Shown in pieces: positions 27,133-37,819 of a stretch of DNA of 64,000 nt. Under the pieces are notes generated by a model, which did not search any database, had not been told where the DNA came from, and saw only the letters and a program-made list of their open reading frames with translations. Made by a program: the position numbers and the translations under genes. Source of the stretch: an uncultured Bacteroidales bacterium (GTDB lineage: Bacteria; Bacteroidota; Bacteroidia; Bacteroidales; Paludibacteraceae); assembly GCA_902799555.1 (NCBI GenBank), contig CADCBB010000001.1, positions 105,000 to 168,999 on the forward strand, in the 5' to 3' direction. Positions within the stretch are counted from its first letter, which is position 1. The number at the start of each line of letters is the position of its first letter.

Positions 27133-27998
27133 TGACCCGCTTCATTTCCATTCTCTTTTCCTGCCTCTGCCTGTTCATCGGCGCGTTGTTTACGCCGGTA
27201 TGGGCAGACGATATCTATATTGATGGCGAGTTATGGCATTCATTCGGCAGCCCTATTAACCAAGACTCTGTGCTGCGTAGCCGCTTATTAGCCGCTTTGC
27301 CGGAAAACAGGGTAACATGGTGGGAAGATATAGATGGCTACAATGCCTATTGGTCGGTTCAGAACGGCGAATTATGCTTGGAGGACATCAAGGTTGCTTT
27401 CCGTCAAAACAACCCGCCCTCTTATCCCTGGCAAAGCATACCCGATTCCGTCATACAACGGGTATTCAGCAACTACATCATCGGCAATCGAATCGTCGCC
27501 TCGTGGTACTCCGGAAAAATGTTCGCTTTCAAAGGGCAAATAGTGTGGTCTTCCTTCCACGTCAGATCCAATTATGAGAAGGAGATGCTCCTTTCCTTTG
27601 ACCATGGTACTATCACCGAACGCCAACTCTTCCATAACAGATTAGTCACGGACGGATTCTCTCTCCAAGATAATACGGCACTTGTCGAACGGCTTCAACA
27701 ATTCACCTTTGATACTAAAAAACCGGAATTGAAACATGCAGAACGAATCGTTTGTCATGTGTACGATATACAAGCCGACTCATTAGGAAACATAACGGAT
27801 TGCCGCGTAGAAGCCACTATCATTTATTCGAACCGCAAGAAAGGACGCAAAACGACCAAAGGCGTTGCGCTGGAGATCAAAGAGCAGTTCATGAACATCC
27901 ATCCATGGAAAACCTATTACCTCAACGGTGAGTACGTTGTGCCTTACTTGCATAACGGCATTTACTTCCCCCTCCGCTTGAATAACGATACAGAGTGA
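27132..27998 (+). CDS. Secreted protein of unknown function
   Basis: 288 residues. Signal peptide MTRFISILFSCLCLFIGALF ending near PVWA. The C-terminal half contains HVYDIQADSLGNITDCRVEA and WKTYYLNGEYVVPYLHNGIY, suggestive of a TonB-C-like or similar beta fold, but I cannot assign a family. It is coupled to the DUF4919 gene through TAATG and is last in the three-gene set. Confidence 0.65.
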   Translation: MTRFISILFSCLCLFIGALFTPVWADDIYIDGELWHSFGSPINQDSVLRSRLLAALPENRVTWWEDIDGYNAYWSVQNGELCLEDIKVAFRQNNPPSYPWQSIPDSVIQRVFSNYIIGNRIVASWYSGKMFAFKGQIVWSSFHVRSNYEKEMLLSFDHGTITERQLFHNRLVTDGFSLQDNTALVERLQQFTFDTKKPELKHAERIVCHVYDIQADSLGNITDCRVEATIIYSNRKKGRKTTKGVALEIKEQFMNIHPWKTYYLNGEYVVPYLHNGIYFPLRLNNDTE

Positions 27999-28043
27999 TT
28001 TCGGCAAAAAATACAGAAAAATCACATTATTTTGCTCTAAAAC

Positions 28044-28074
28044 TTGCCGGTATCGGCAAAAATTTGTACCTTTG
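28044..28074 (+). promoter_or_regulatory. Bacteroidota promoter for the DUF4143 ATPase
   Basis: TTG at 28044-28046 and TACCTTTG at 28067-28074, 20 nt apart. The -33 region lies in the inverted repeat TTGCCGGTATCGGCAA, a possible operator. The leader is about 85 nt. Confidence 0.8.
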
Positions 28075-28163
28075 CAGCCGGATTTTCGTTTAAGAAAGTG
28101 TGGACGCACATATTTTATTCGTTTCAAAAAGTGTAATAATACATAAATTATTCGTTTGAAAAA

Positions 28164-29597
28164 ATGTTAAAAAGAAAGATTGAAGATACGCTGATTCAGT
28201 GGAAGAATACTCCGAATCACAAGCCTTTGGTAATCATGGGTATCCGCCAATGCGGTAAGACTTTTATCGCACAGCACTTTGCCGAGGCGAATTACAAGAC
28301 GGTTGTGTATATCAATTTTATCAAGCAACCGGAGCGTATCTCCGCGTTCGTGGGTTCCAAAGTAGTGGATGACATTTTGCTTAACCTCTCTGCTCAGATT
28401 GCCGGTGTTACGTTCACGCCGGGCAAAACGTGCTTTATCTTTGACGAGATTCAAGAATGTCCGGAAGCACGCACTTCACTCAAGTTCTTCAAAGAAGACG
28501 GACGGTTTGATGTGATTGCTACGGGTTCATTGTTAGGCGTGCAAGGTTATGGTGACGAGAAGAAGAAACATCGTCGCAAACAGGTTCAGCAGAAAGATCT
28601 CGGTATCAACTCCGTTCCCGTCGGTTCGGAGGATATTGTAGAGATGTATCCGCTGGATTTTGAGGAGTTCCTATGGGCAAACAATATCTCAAACGATGTC
28701 ATAGAAGCGCTGAAGAAGTTCTATAAGGAAGAGACGCCGGTTCCTGCCGGTATTCACTCGGCATTAAGGAACTTGCTCCATCTATACATCGCCATCGGAG
28801 GACTTCCGGAAGCGGTTAATGCGTTCCTTTTGTCCAACAATATGAATGAGGTGAGCAAAGCCCACCAGTCTATTTTGAAGGAGTACCAAGACGATATGGT
28901 TAAGTATGCTCCCGACAAAGACAAACCGCATATTCGAGAGTGTTTCAATTCCATCCCCAAGCAATTGGCAAAAGAGAACAAGAAATTCCAATATAACCAA
29001 GTGAAGCCAGGAGGCAGAAGCGACACCTATCTTGGCTCATTACAGTGGCTGGAAGATGCAGGTATTATCTGCCGTTGCTACAATACGGATATCACCGGCC
29101 TGCCGATGGAAGGCAACGCGAAAGATAATGTGTTCAAGGTCTATGTGACCGATATAGGTCTGCTCATAGAGATGTTGGGTGCTGGCACGCGTGCTGACAT
29201 TCTGCAAGGTAACTTAGGCGGCTTCAAAGGTGCTATCTTTGAGAATCTAATGGCGGACACGCTGCACAAAAAGGCACAAAGTCTGTACTATTTTCAAAAA
29301 GATTCCGGTCTGGAGTTGGATTTCTTGGTTCGCATGAACGGAGAATGTGTGCCGTTGGAGGTGAAAGCTAAATCATCCAAGGCCAAGAGCGCTAAAACCG
29401 TTTTGGCACATCCGGAGAAGTACCAAGTACACCGGATTATTAAATTTGGCGACTACAATATCGGTCGCGATGGTGATTTACTCACGCTGCCGACATACAT
29501 GCAGTTCTTGCTTGATCTCGAACCGGAACAGATCATACTGGAACCGATAGACACCGACCAACTCACCCAACTCGCCAAAGAAGCATTGGCAAAATAG
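28164..29597 (+). CDS. AAA-family ATPase with DUF4143 domain
   Basis: 477 residues. P-loop GIRQCGKT (residues 27-34), Walker B CFIFDEIQECPEA near 93, sensor-like ATGSLLGV near 120, a mid-domain DFEEFLWAN, and a C-terminal restriction-endonuclease-like DUF4143 part (FENLMADTL, ELDFLVRMNGECVPLEVKAK). Such ATPases are widespread in Bacteroidota and often appear in many copies; proposed roles range from toxin-antitoxin-like to DNA processing, and none is proven. Stand-alone gene with its own promoter. Confidence 0.88.
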   Translation: MLKRKIEDTLIQWKNTPNHKPLVIMGIRQCGKTFIAQHFAEANYKTVVYINFIKQPERISAFVGSKVVDDILLNLSAQIAGVTFTPGKTCFIFDEIQECPEARTSLKFFKEDGRFDVIATGSLLGVQGYGDEKKKHRRKQVQQKDLGINSVPVGSEDIVEMYPLDFEEFLWANNISNDVIEALKKFYKEETPVPAGIHSALRNLLHLYIAIGGLPEAVNAFLLSNNMNEVSKAHQSILKEYQDDMVKYAPDKDKPHIRECFNSIPKQLAKENKKFQYNQVKPGGRSDTYLGSLQWLEDAGIICRCYNTDITGLPMEGNAKDNVFKVYVTDIGLLIEMLGAGTRADILQGNLGGFKGAIFENLMADTLHKKAQSLYYFQKDSGLELDFLVRMNGECVPLEVKAKSSKAKSAKTVLAHPEKYQVHRIIKFGDYNIGRDGDLLTLPTYMQFLLDLEPEQIILEPIDTDQLTQLAKEALAK

Positions 29598-29653
29598 TTC
29601 AATATCTGATTTTCCACATAAAGCATCCTGTGGGCACTTTTTTGTGCATTCTC

Positions 29654-29684
29654 TTGCGTATGTCAAAAAAAAGTAGTACCTTTG
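29654..29684 (+). promoter_or_regulatory. Bacteroidota promoter before the 29877 gene
   Basis: TTG at 29654-29656 (TTGCGTATGTCAAAAAA) and TACCTTTG at 29677-29684, 20 nt apart. The transcript would begin near 29690, about 190 nt before the first sizeable gene. Confidence 0.8.
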
Positions 29685-29700
29685 CGGATGATTTGTTTCT

Positions 29701-29876
29701 ATAATGCACTAAAATTGATGCATTATTGGAATAAAACAGCAAAATTATGAGCGCCTTAGATACGCTTCGGGAACGCTTCGGTATCGCATAGGGGGAATAT
29801 CGTATCATACCAATACCTATAATATACTATGTATATTATTCCGTGAAGTTGATTTTTTATACGTAAAAACTCGAAA
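29701..29876 (+). other. Leader with two inverted repeats and a 14-residue reading frame
   Basis: Right after the predicted transcription start is the inverted repeat ATAATGCA (29701-29708) / TGCATTAT (29719-29726). A 14-codon frame follows at 29747-29791 (MSALDTLRERFGIA). Then an exact 8-bp-arm palindrome TAATATAC-TAT-GTATATTA lies at 29820-29838. This may be a regulated leader for the 29877 gene, or the second palindrome may be an operator. Translation of the short frame is unproven. Confidence 0.35.
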
Positions 29877-32378
<2,502 letters not shown>

Positions 32379-32379
<1 letters not shown>

Positions 32380-32921
32380 TGAGAATAGCAGTCTATTGTA
32401 GCGCGAAAGATGTCATTCCGGAGGAGTTCCTTTCCCTCGGAACGGCATTGGGCACGTGGATCGGCCAAAACGGTCACACGCTCGTCTATGGCGGTGCTAC
32501 AGGCGGTCTGATGTCGCGCGTAAGCGATGCGGCACATAACGCAGGCGCACATGTCATAGGCGTCATCCCGCCGCGTATCAAAGCAGCCGGACGACTCGCT
32601 ACGAACTGCGATTTTCTCATTGAGGTGGCCAATATGTCCGAACGCAAGCAACGAATGCGGGACGAAGCAGACCTCATCGTCTGCCTGCCGGGTAGTTACG
32701 GTACGCTCGACGAGATGATGGACGCTACCTCATCGGCCATCGTCGGCGAACACCACAAACCAACCTTCGTGCTGAACTTTAAAGGCTTCTACGAGCCCCT
32801 CAAGCAGCAGATACGCGTCATGCAAGACCTGCGTTTCATCCCCGAACAGCAGAGTTACCAGCCACTCTTCGTGGACACGCTTGATGAACTTTATGACAGA
32901 ATTTTAAATTTGAAATCATAA
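32379..32921 (+). CDS. LOG-family (TIGR00730-type) Rossmann-fold protein
   Basis: 180 residues. Similar to lysine-decarboxylase-like / LOG proteins, which release adenine-type bases from nucleotide monophosphates. Core: VYGGATGGLM, MSERKQRM, and LPGSYGTLDEMMDA. In the usual active-site motif PGGxGTxxE the second Gly is Ser here. The start overlaps the gyrB stop (TAATG). Cytoplasmic. Whether the Ser alters activity cannot be told. Confidence 0.88.
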
Positions 32922-32945
32922 ATCAAAAATCATAAATAAATTATT

Positions 32946-34262
32946 ATGAACCTATTCACTGCCAGATTAACCGGTAAGATGCTCTCGACCGAAGCGTTCG
33001 AGAAAACCATTCACGACATGCAAGAGCGTGTTAAACGCTGGCGTGCCATCGAGAAATCGCCTGAATTGGCGGAGTACCTTGAGTTGAAGAAGATCGTTGA
33101 GAGTAGCGATTTTCAGGAGCGCAAGAATGAACTTGTTAACCGTAAGTACAAAGATACCGAGGAAGGCAAGAAAATGATGGCCTACGAGCATATCGTCAAC
33201 TCGCGCGAGTATCGTCGTTATCAAGAAGCACTCACCGATCCCGTCTTCCAGGATTTCCTCAAGTTCCGCGAGACGCCGGAGTTCCAGAAGATCAACAGCT
33301 TCAAGGCACGTTGGAGCGATAGTAGTCTGCGTACCTACTACCGCCTCTATAACTCATCGTACTACAAGAACTATATGACCATGCTCAACTCGCCACTCCT
33401 GACCCAATTGGCAGTATTGGAGAAAGAGGTTAAGACGCCTGAGTTCGAGAAACGTCATGCCCTTTGGGCAGATCCTAAACGTTGGGAGCACTCCGAGGAG
33501 TACAAGACCGAGCAACGTTATCTGGCGCTGGCTAACTCGGCGGATATAAAGTTCTTCTATGAGTCCCGTAAGGAGAAGATAGACTGGGCCGAGCTCTTCC
33601 GTCCTGCTTTCGACGATGATATGTCTTCGTCCAAGAACTGGAAAGCCGGCTTTGGTTATGCAAACCCGGCCATGAAGGACGGTCATTCCCGTACTTCAGA
33701 GCGTCAAGCCTATAACAATGGTAAGAATACTTTCTATGTAGAAGGCCGCATGGACCTCGAGACCCGTAACGAGTCCAAGAAAGCCCTCGCATGGGATGAG
33801 AAACGCGGCTTCGTGGAGCATGTGTTCGAGTATACCTCCGACGTCATGAATACCAAAGAGGCGTTCGCCCAAGAATCAGGTATGTTCATGGCGAAAGTGC
33901 GTTCGCAGGGTACAGGTCATCATTTCTTCGGCCTCTCGACCGGTAAACTCAAGAGTCCGATGATCGCCCTCTATCACTTCAACGGCGATATCCATCAGAT
34001 GGGCTATGTACATGACGAGAATAACACCCGCATGGTAGATCTGCGCGGTATGCTCCGTTCGATGTACTATGTCTATACGTTCCGTTGGACCAAGCACGAA
34101 CTTGTATGGTACGTCAATGATATGGAGGTTCTTCGTCTGCCGAATCGTCTGCCCAAAGAGGCGATGTTCTTCTTGGCACAGAGCTGGCTGCCGATGAAAG
34201 AGAAGGGTGGAGAAGGTAAACTCAAGATCCAATGGGCTCGCGTTTATCGCTCCGTAGATTAA
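32946..34262 (+). CDS. Helical-repeat protein with concanavalin-like C-terminal domain
   Basis: 438 residues and no signal peptide. The N-terminal half (to about 215) is a run of charged helices with a loose repeated pattern S/T-x-E/D-F/Y-x-x-Y/R-x-x-L (SPELAEYLELK, SSDFQERKNEL, SREYRRYQEAL, TPEFQKINSF, TPEFEKRHALW). The second half (220-438) has beta patterns like family-16 or concanavalin-like jelly rolls (FYVEGRMDLETRN, MRSMYYVYTFRWTKHELVWY as broken by strands). It lies between LOG and kdsA in one direction. An extracellular-type fold in a seemingly cytoplasmic protein is odd. No function known to me. Confidence 0.75.
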   Translation: MNLFTARLTGKMLSTEAFEKTIHDMQERVKRWRAIEKSPELAEYLELKKIVESSDFQERKNELVNRKYKDTEEGKKMMAYEHIVNSREYRRYQEALTDPVFQDFLKFRETPEFQKINSFKARWSDSSLRTYYRLYNSSYYKNYMTMLNSPLLTQLAVLEKEVKTPEFEKRHALWADPKRWEHSEEYKTEQRYLALANSADIKFFYESRKEKIDWAELFRPAFDDDMSSSKNWKAGFGYANPAMKDGHSRTSERQAYNNGKNTFYVEGRMDLETRNESKKALAWDEKRGFVEHVFEYTSDVMNTKEAFAQESGMFMAKVRSQGTGHHFFGLSTGKLKSPMIALYHFNGDIHQMGYVHDENNTRMVDLRGMLRSMYYVYTFRWTKHELVWYVNDMEVLRLPNRLPKEAMFFLAQSWLPMKEKGGEGKLKIQWARVYRSVD

Positions 34263-34297
34263 TTGTATATTGTACATTGTAAATTGTACATTAGCTT

Positions 34298-35077
34298 ATG
34301 TTCCTCATCGCCGGGCCGTGTGCCATCGAAAATAGAGATATTGTTTTAACGACCGCCGAGACGCTTAGACGCCTCTGCTATGACCTCGGTATCACGCTCT
34401 ATTTCAAGTCCTCTTTTGATAAAGCGAACCGTACCTCCGCTTCGGCGCGAGGCATCGGTATGGACGAAGGACTGCGTATCCTCCAAGAGGTCAAAGACCA
34501 ATTCGGGCTGCCTATCTTGACCGATGTGCACGAGAGTCATCAATGTGCGCCGGTTGCCGAAGTAGCCGACGTGCTGCAGATCCCGGCTTTCCTGAGTCGT
34601 CAGACTGACCTGCTCCAAGCTGCTGCCGCAACAGGTCGTATTGTTAATGTCAAGAAAGGACAGTTCATGGCGCCGTGGGACATGGGAGGAGCGATCTCTA
34701 AGATCGAACAGGTGTCGCTGAACGCCGCCAAGGACGGCCGTATATGGCTTACCGAACGCGGCAGCTCCTTCGGCTACGGACGTATCGTCGTCGATATGAC
34801 CTCCCTCGTCGAAATGCGACGCTTCGGATGCCCTGTCATCTTCGATGCTACGCACTCGGTGCAGCAACCTTCTTCCCAAGCCGGTATCACAGGCGGAAAC
34901 CGTGAGATGGTACCATACCTTATGCGGGCTGCCTTGGCGGTCGGTATAGACGGACTCTTCATCGAGACCCATCCCGATCCGGACAAAGCGATCTCTGATG
35001 CCGCGAACCAAGTCCGCCTCTCCGACATGGAGAACCTGCTCAAACAAGCACTTGAAATAAATTCGATAACTCGTTAA
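34298..35077 (+). CDS. kdsA: 3-deoxy-8-phosphooctulonate synthase
   Basis: 259 residues. Condenses arabinose 5-phosphate and phosphoenolpyruvate to Kdo 8-phosphate for lipopolysaccharide. Family blocks: [10 protein letters not shown] at the start, [63 protein letters not shown] and [10 protein letters not shown]. Placed 35 nt after the previous gene; the gap is a small TTGTA-type repeat. Confidence 0.97.
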   Translation: MFLIAGPCAIENRDIVLTTAETLRRLCYDLGITLYFKSSFDKANRTSASARGIGMDEGLRILQEVKDQFGLPILTDVHESHQCAPVAEVADVLQIPAFLSRQTDLLQAAAATGRIVNVKKGQFMAPWDMGGAISKIEQVSLNAAKDGRIWLTERGSSFGYGRIVVDMTSLVEMRRFGCPVIFDATHSVQQPSSQAGITGGNREMVPYLMRAALAVGIDGLFIETHPDPDKAISDAANQVRLSDMENLLKQALEINSITR

Positions 35078-35104
35078 TTCGTTCATTCGTTAACTCGTTA
35101 TAAC

Positions 35105-36799
35105 ATGGAAGCAACTATCACCGTTTATTGCAAGAACACGCACACGTATCATGAGGTGCCACGCGGTATTTCGTTGATTCAACTCAAAGATCTGTTGGGG
35201 ATCCAACTCAAGTACCCGATCATCGCGGCGCACGTGAACTACAAGGTGGAGAATCTCGATTTTCTGCTCTATAAACCCAAAGATGTAGAGTTCTTGGATG
35301 CCAGCTCGCCATCGGGTATGCGCGTTTATGTGCGCACACTTGGTATGGTCTTAGCTTGTGCGGTGAATGAGTTGTTCCCGGAGATGGACTTGCGTGTAGA
35401 GCACCCGATCAGCAAAGGGTATTACTGCACCCTCCAATGGCATACAGACAAAGCCACCATGCCCGAGGATGAGAAAGAACCGCCTACCGTCACACCTCAG
35501 ATGATCGCTGCTATCAAAGAGCGAATGAAACAGATCGTGGCGGAGAATAGACCCATCGAAGAGGAGGAGAAGCAGACCAAAGAGGTGATCAAGATGTTCG
35601 CAGAGCGATTCAATAACGAGTCCTCTATCTTCGAGACACTCGGTAACCCCTACTGCCGTTACTTCCGCATGGGCGATTTCATTGATTATTACTCCAATGT
35701 GCTCCTGCCCAGTTCGGGTTATATCACCCTCTTCGATATAGAACCCTTCAAGGACGGCATGCTCGTTCGTATCCCGAACCGTACCAACCCCTTGATCCTC
35801 GAGGACTCGATTCAGCAAGAGAAGATGTTCTCCATCTTCCAGGAGTACAACCGTTGGAATAAACTGCTGCATATCAATAATGTAAGTGACTTTAACGTAG
35901 CTTGTAACGCCAAGAAATCCTTCGAGTTGATCAAGCTCGCAGAGGCGCTGCATGAGAAGAAAATCGCCCAGATAGCGGATGCAATCGCGGAGAAACGGCC
36001 TAAGATTGTCTTCATCTCAGGTCCTTCGTCGTCCGGTAAGACTACTTTCTCCAAGCGTCTGCAGATCCAATTGCTCGTCGATGGTATCAAGCCTGAAGTG
36101 CTCTCCATGGATGACTATTTCGTCAACCGTGTTGATACCCCGAAGGATGAGAACGGCGAATACGATTTTGAGACGGTGAAGGCCGTTGATCTGCCTTTCT
36201 TCCAGCAGCAGATGCATGAGCTGCTGGACGGCAAAGAGGTAGCCCTGCCGACCTATGACTTCACCAAAGGTGAGCGTGTCTTCAAAGGCAATAAACTGAA
36301 GCTGCAGAAAGACTCTGTCTTAGTCATCGAAGGTCTCCATGCCCTTAATCCTTGCGTCCTGCCGGATGTGGATAAGAGCCTGACTTTCAAGATCTTCGTC
36401 TCTGCTCTCACGACTATCAATATTGATAACCATAACTGGATTCCGACGACCGATATCCGTCTTTTGCGCCGCGTGGTTCGTGACTATAAGTACCGCGGTT
36501 TCTCGGCCAAAGAGACGATCGCCCGTTGCCCGTCCGTTATACGCGGAGAGATGAAATGGGTTTATCCGTTCCAGGAAGAAGCGGATGTCATGTTCAACTC
36601 TGCCCTGATCTTCGAGTTCGCGGTGCTCAAACGCCATGCTGAACCGATCCTGCAAGAGGTTCCTAAGTTCTGCGAGGAATATACGGAAGCCCATCGGCTG
36701 CTGAAATTCTTGCAGTATTTCGTACCAATACCGGAACGTGAGATTCCGCCTACATCCTTCCTCCGTGAGTTCGTCGGTGGCTCTTCCTTCCGCTATTAA
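35105..36799 (+). CDS. TGS/ThrRS-like domain fused to a uridine-kinase-like domain
   Basis: 564 residues. Residues 1-60 form a TGS-like ubiquitin fold (ITVYCKNTHTYHEVPRGIS). Residues 60-230 resemble the second additional domain of threonyl/alanyl-tRNA synthetase (ELFPEMDLRVEHPISKGYY, CRYFRMGDFIDYYSN). From about 285 a phosphoribulokinase/uridine-kinase domain follows (GPSSSGKTTFSKRL near 305-318, MDDYFVNR, YDFETVKAVDL, VIEGLHALN). The fusion is a known, widely conserved nucleoside-kinase-like family whose physiological substrate is unclear. It sits between kdsA and a SPOR protein. Confidence 0.9.
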   Translation: MEATITVYCKNTHTYHEVPRGISLIQLKDLLGIQLKYPIIAAHVNYKVENLDFLLYKPKDVEFLDASSPSGMRVYVRTLGMVLACAVNELFPEMDLRVEHPISKGYYCTLQWHTDKATMPEDEKEPPTVTPQMIAAIKERMKQIVAENRPIEEEEKQTKEVIKMFAERFNNESSIFETLGNPYCRYFRMGDFIDYYSNVLLPSSGYITLFDIEPFKDGMLVRIPNRTNPLILEDSIQQEKMFSIFQEYNRWNKLLHINNVSDFNVACNAKKSFELIKLAEALHEKKIAQIADAIAEKRPKIVFISGPSSSGKTTFSKRLQIQLLVDGIKPEVLSMDDYFVNRVDTPKDENGEYDFETVKAVDLPFFQQQMHELLDGKEVALPTYDFTKGERVFKGNKLKLQKDSVLVIEGLHALNPCVLPDVDKSLTFKIFVSALTTINIDNHNWIPTTDIRLLRRVVRDYKYRGFSAKETIARCPSVIRGEMKWVYPFQEEADVMFNSALIFEFAVLKRHAEPILQEVPKFCEEYTEAHRLLKFLQYFVPIPEREIPPTSFLREFVGGSSFRY

Positions 36800-36845
36800 T
36801 GGCACAAGATTTGTAAATTGTACATTGTAAATTGTAAATTGATTA

Positions 36846-37235
36846 ATGAAATTAATCGCTATTATATTAGTTAGCCTCTTGGATTTGTTCCCGGGTGTGC
36901 AGATCGTTCAGGACTCTACGATGGCCGTCCTGCTGGACGAAGCGGTCAACGGCAAGCGTGAGTTGGTAGAGGTGGACGGCTATCGGGTGCAGATCTATTC
37001 GTCTAACCAGCAGCAGAGTGCCAAAGGCGAGGCGCTGGATCTGGAGACCAGGCTCAAGGATAAGATCAACCAGACGCTCTACGTGCAGTACCTGCCGCCG
37101 TTCTGGAAAGTGCGTATCGGAGATTTCCGTACCTACGATGAAGCGAAAGAATACAAGAAACTATTCGTGCAGCAATTCCCGGACCTCATGGGAGATACCT
37201 ATATTGTGCGCGATAAAATACTGGTAATGCAATAA
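36846..37235 (+). CDS. SPOR-domain protein
   Basis: 129 residues. A short hydrophobic start ([20 protein letters not shown]) serves as signal peptide or anchor. The C-terminal 80 residues are a SPOR domain ([40 protein letters not shown]), which binds denuded glycan strands at division sites. Its stop overlaps the folE ATG (TAATG). Located in the envelope. Confidence 0.88.
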   Translation: MKLIAIILVSLLDLFPGVQIVQDSTMAVLLDEAVNGKRELVEVDGYRVQIYSSNQQQSAKGEALDLETRLKDKINQTLYVQYLPPFWKVRIGDFRTYDEAKEYKKLFVQQFPDLMGDTYIVRDKILVMQ

Positions 37236-37819
37236 TGGACTTGCAAGAATTTCATCCGAATCCCGAGGTGACGGCTGCTATTGAGAAAGCCGTTGAAGCT
37301 ACCCTTACTCAGATAGGCGAAGACCCGCAACGCGAAGGACTGCAAAAAACGCCGCATAGGGTAGGTAAGGCCTTGCAGTTCCTCACCAAAGGTTATCACG
37401 AGGATCCCGAAGCCATCCTCCGTTCTGCCCTCTTCGAAGAGGATTATCGCCAGATGGTAGTGGTCAAGGATATCGATTTCTATTCGCTTTGCGAGCATCA
37501 CATGCTGCCTTTCTTCGGGAAAGTGCACGTGGCCTATATCCCTAACGGACGTATCACGGGTTTGAGTAAGATCGCTCGCGTGGTCGATGTTTATGCCCGC
37601 AGACTTCAAGTGCAGGAACGGCTTACCACCCAGATCAAAGAGTGCATCCAAAATACCCTCGATCCGCTTGGTGTCATGGTGGTCATCGAAGCCGAACACC
37701 TCTGCATGCAGATGCGAGGTGTCCAGAAACAGCACGCCATGACCGTGACATCGGATTTCACCGGCGTCTTCAATCAAGCCAAGACCCGCGAAGAGTTTAT
37801 GAAGTTAATAGGCCACTAA
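37235..37819 (+). CDS. folE: GTP cyclohydrolase I
   Basis: 194 residues. Converts GTP to dihydroneopterin triphosphate, the first step to folate. Zinc-site motifs [20 protein letters not shown] and [33 protein letters not shown] and [12 protein letters not shown] are all present. Last gene of the gyrB run; its final 15 nt overlap the convergent PorZ-like gene. Confidence 0.97.
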   Translation: MDLQEFHPNPEVTAAIEKAVEATLTQIGEDPQREGLQKTPHRVGKALQFLTKGYHEDPEAILRSALFEEDYRQMVVVKDIDFYSLCEHHMLPFFGKVHVAYIPNGRITGLSKIARVVDVYARRLQVQERLTTQIKECIQNTLDPLGVMVVIEAEHLCMQMRGVQKQHAMTVTSDFTGVFNQAKTREEFMKLIGH

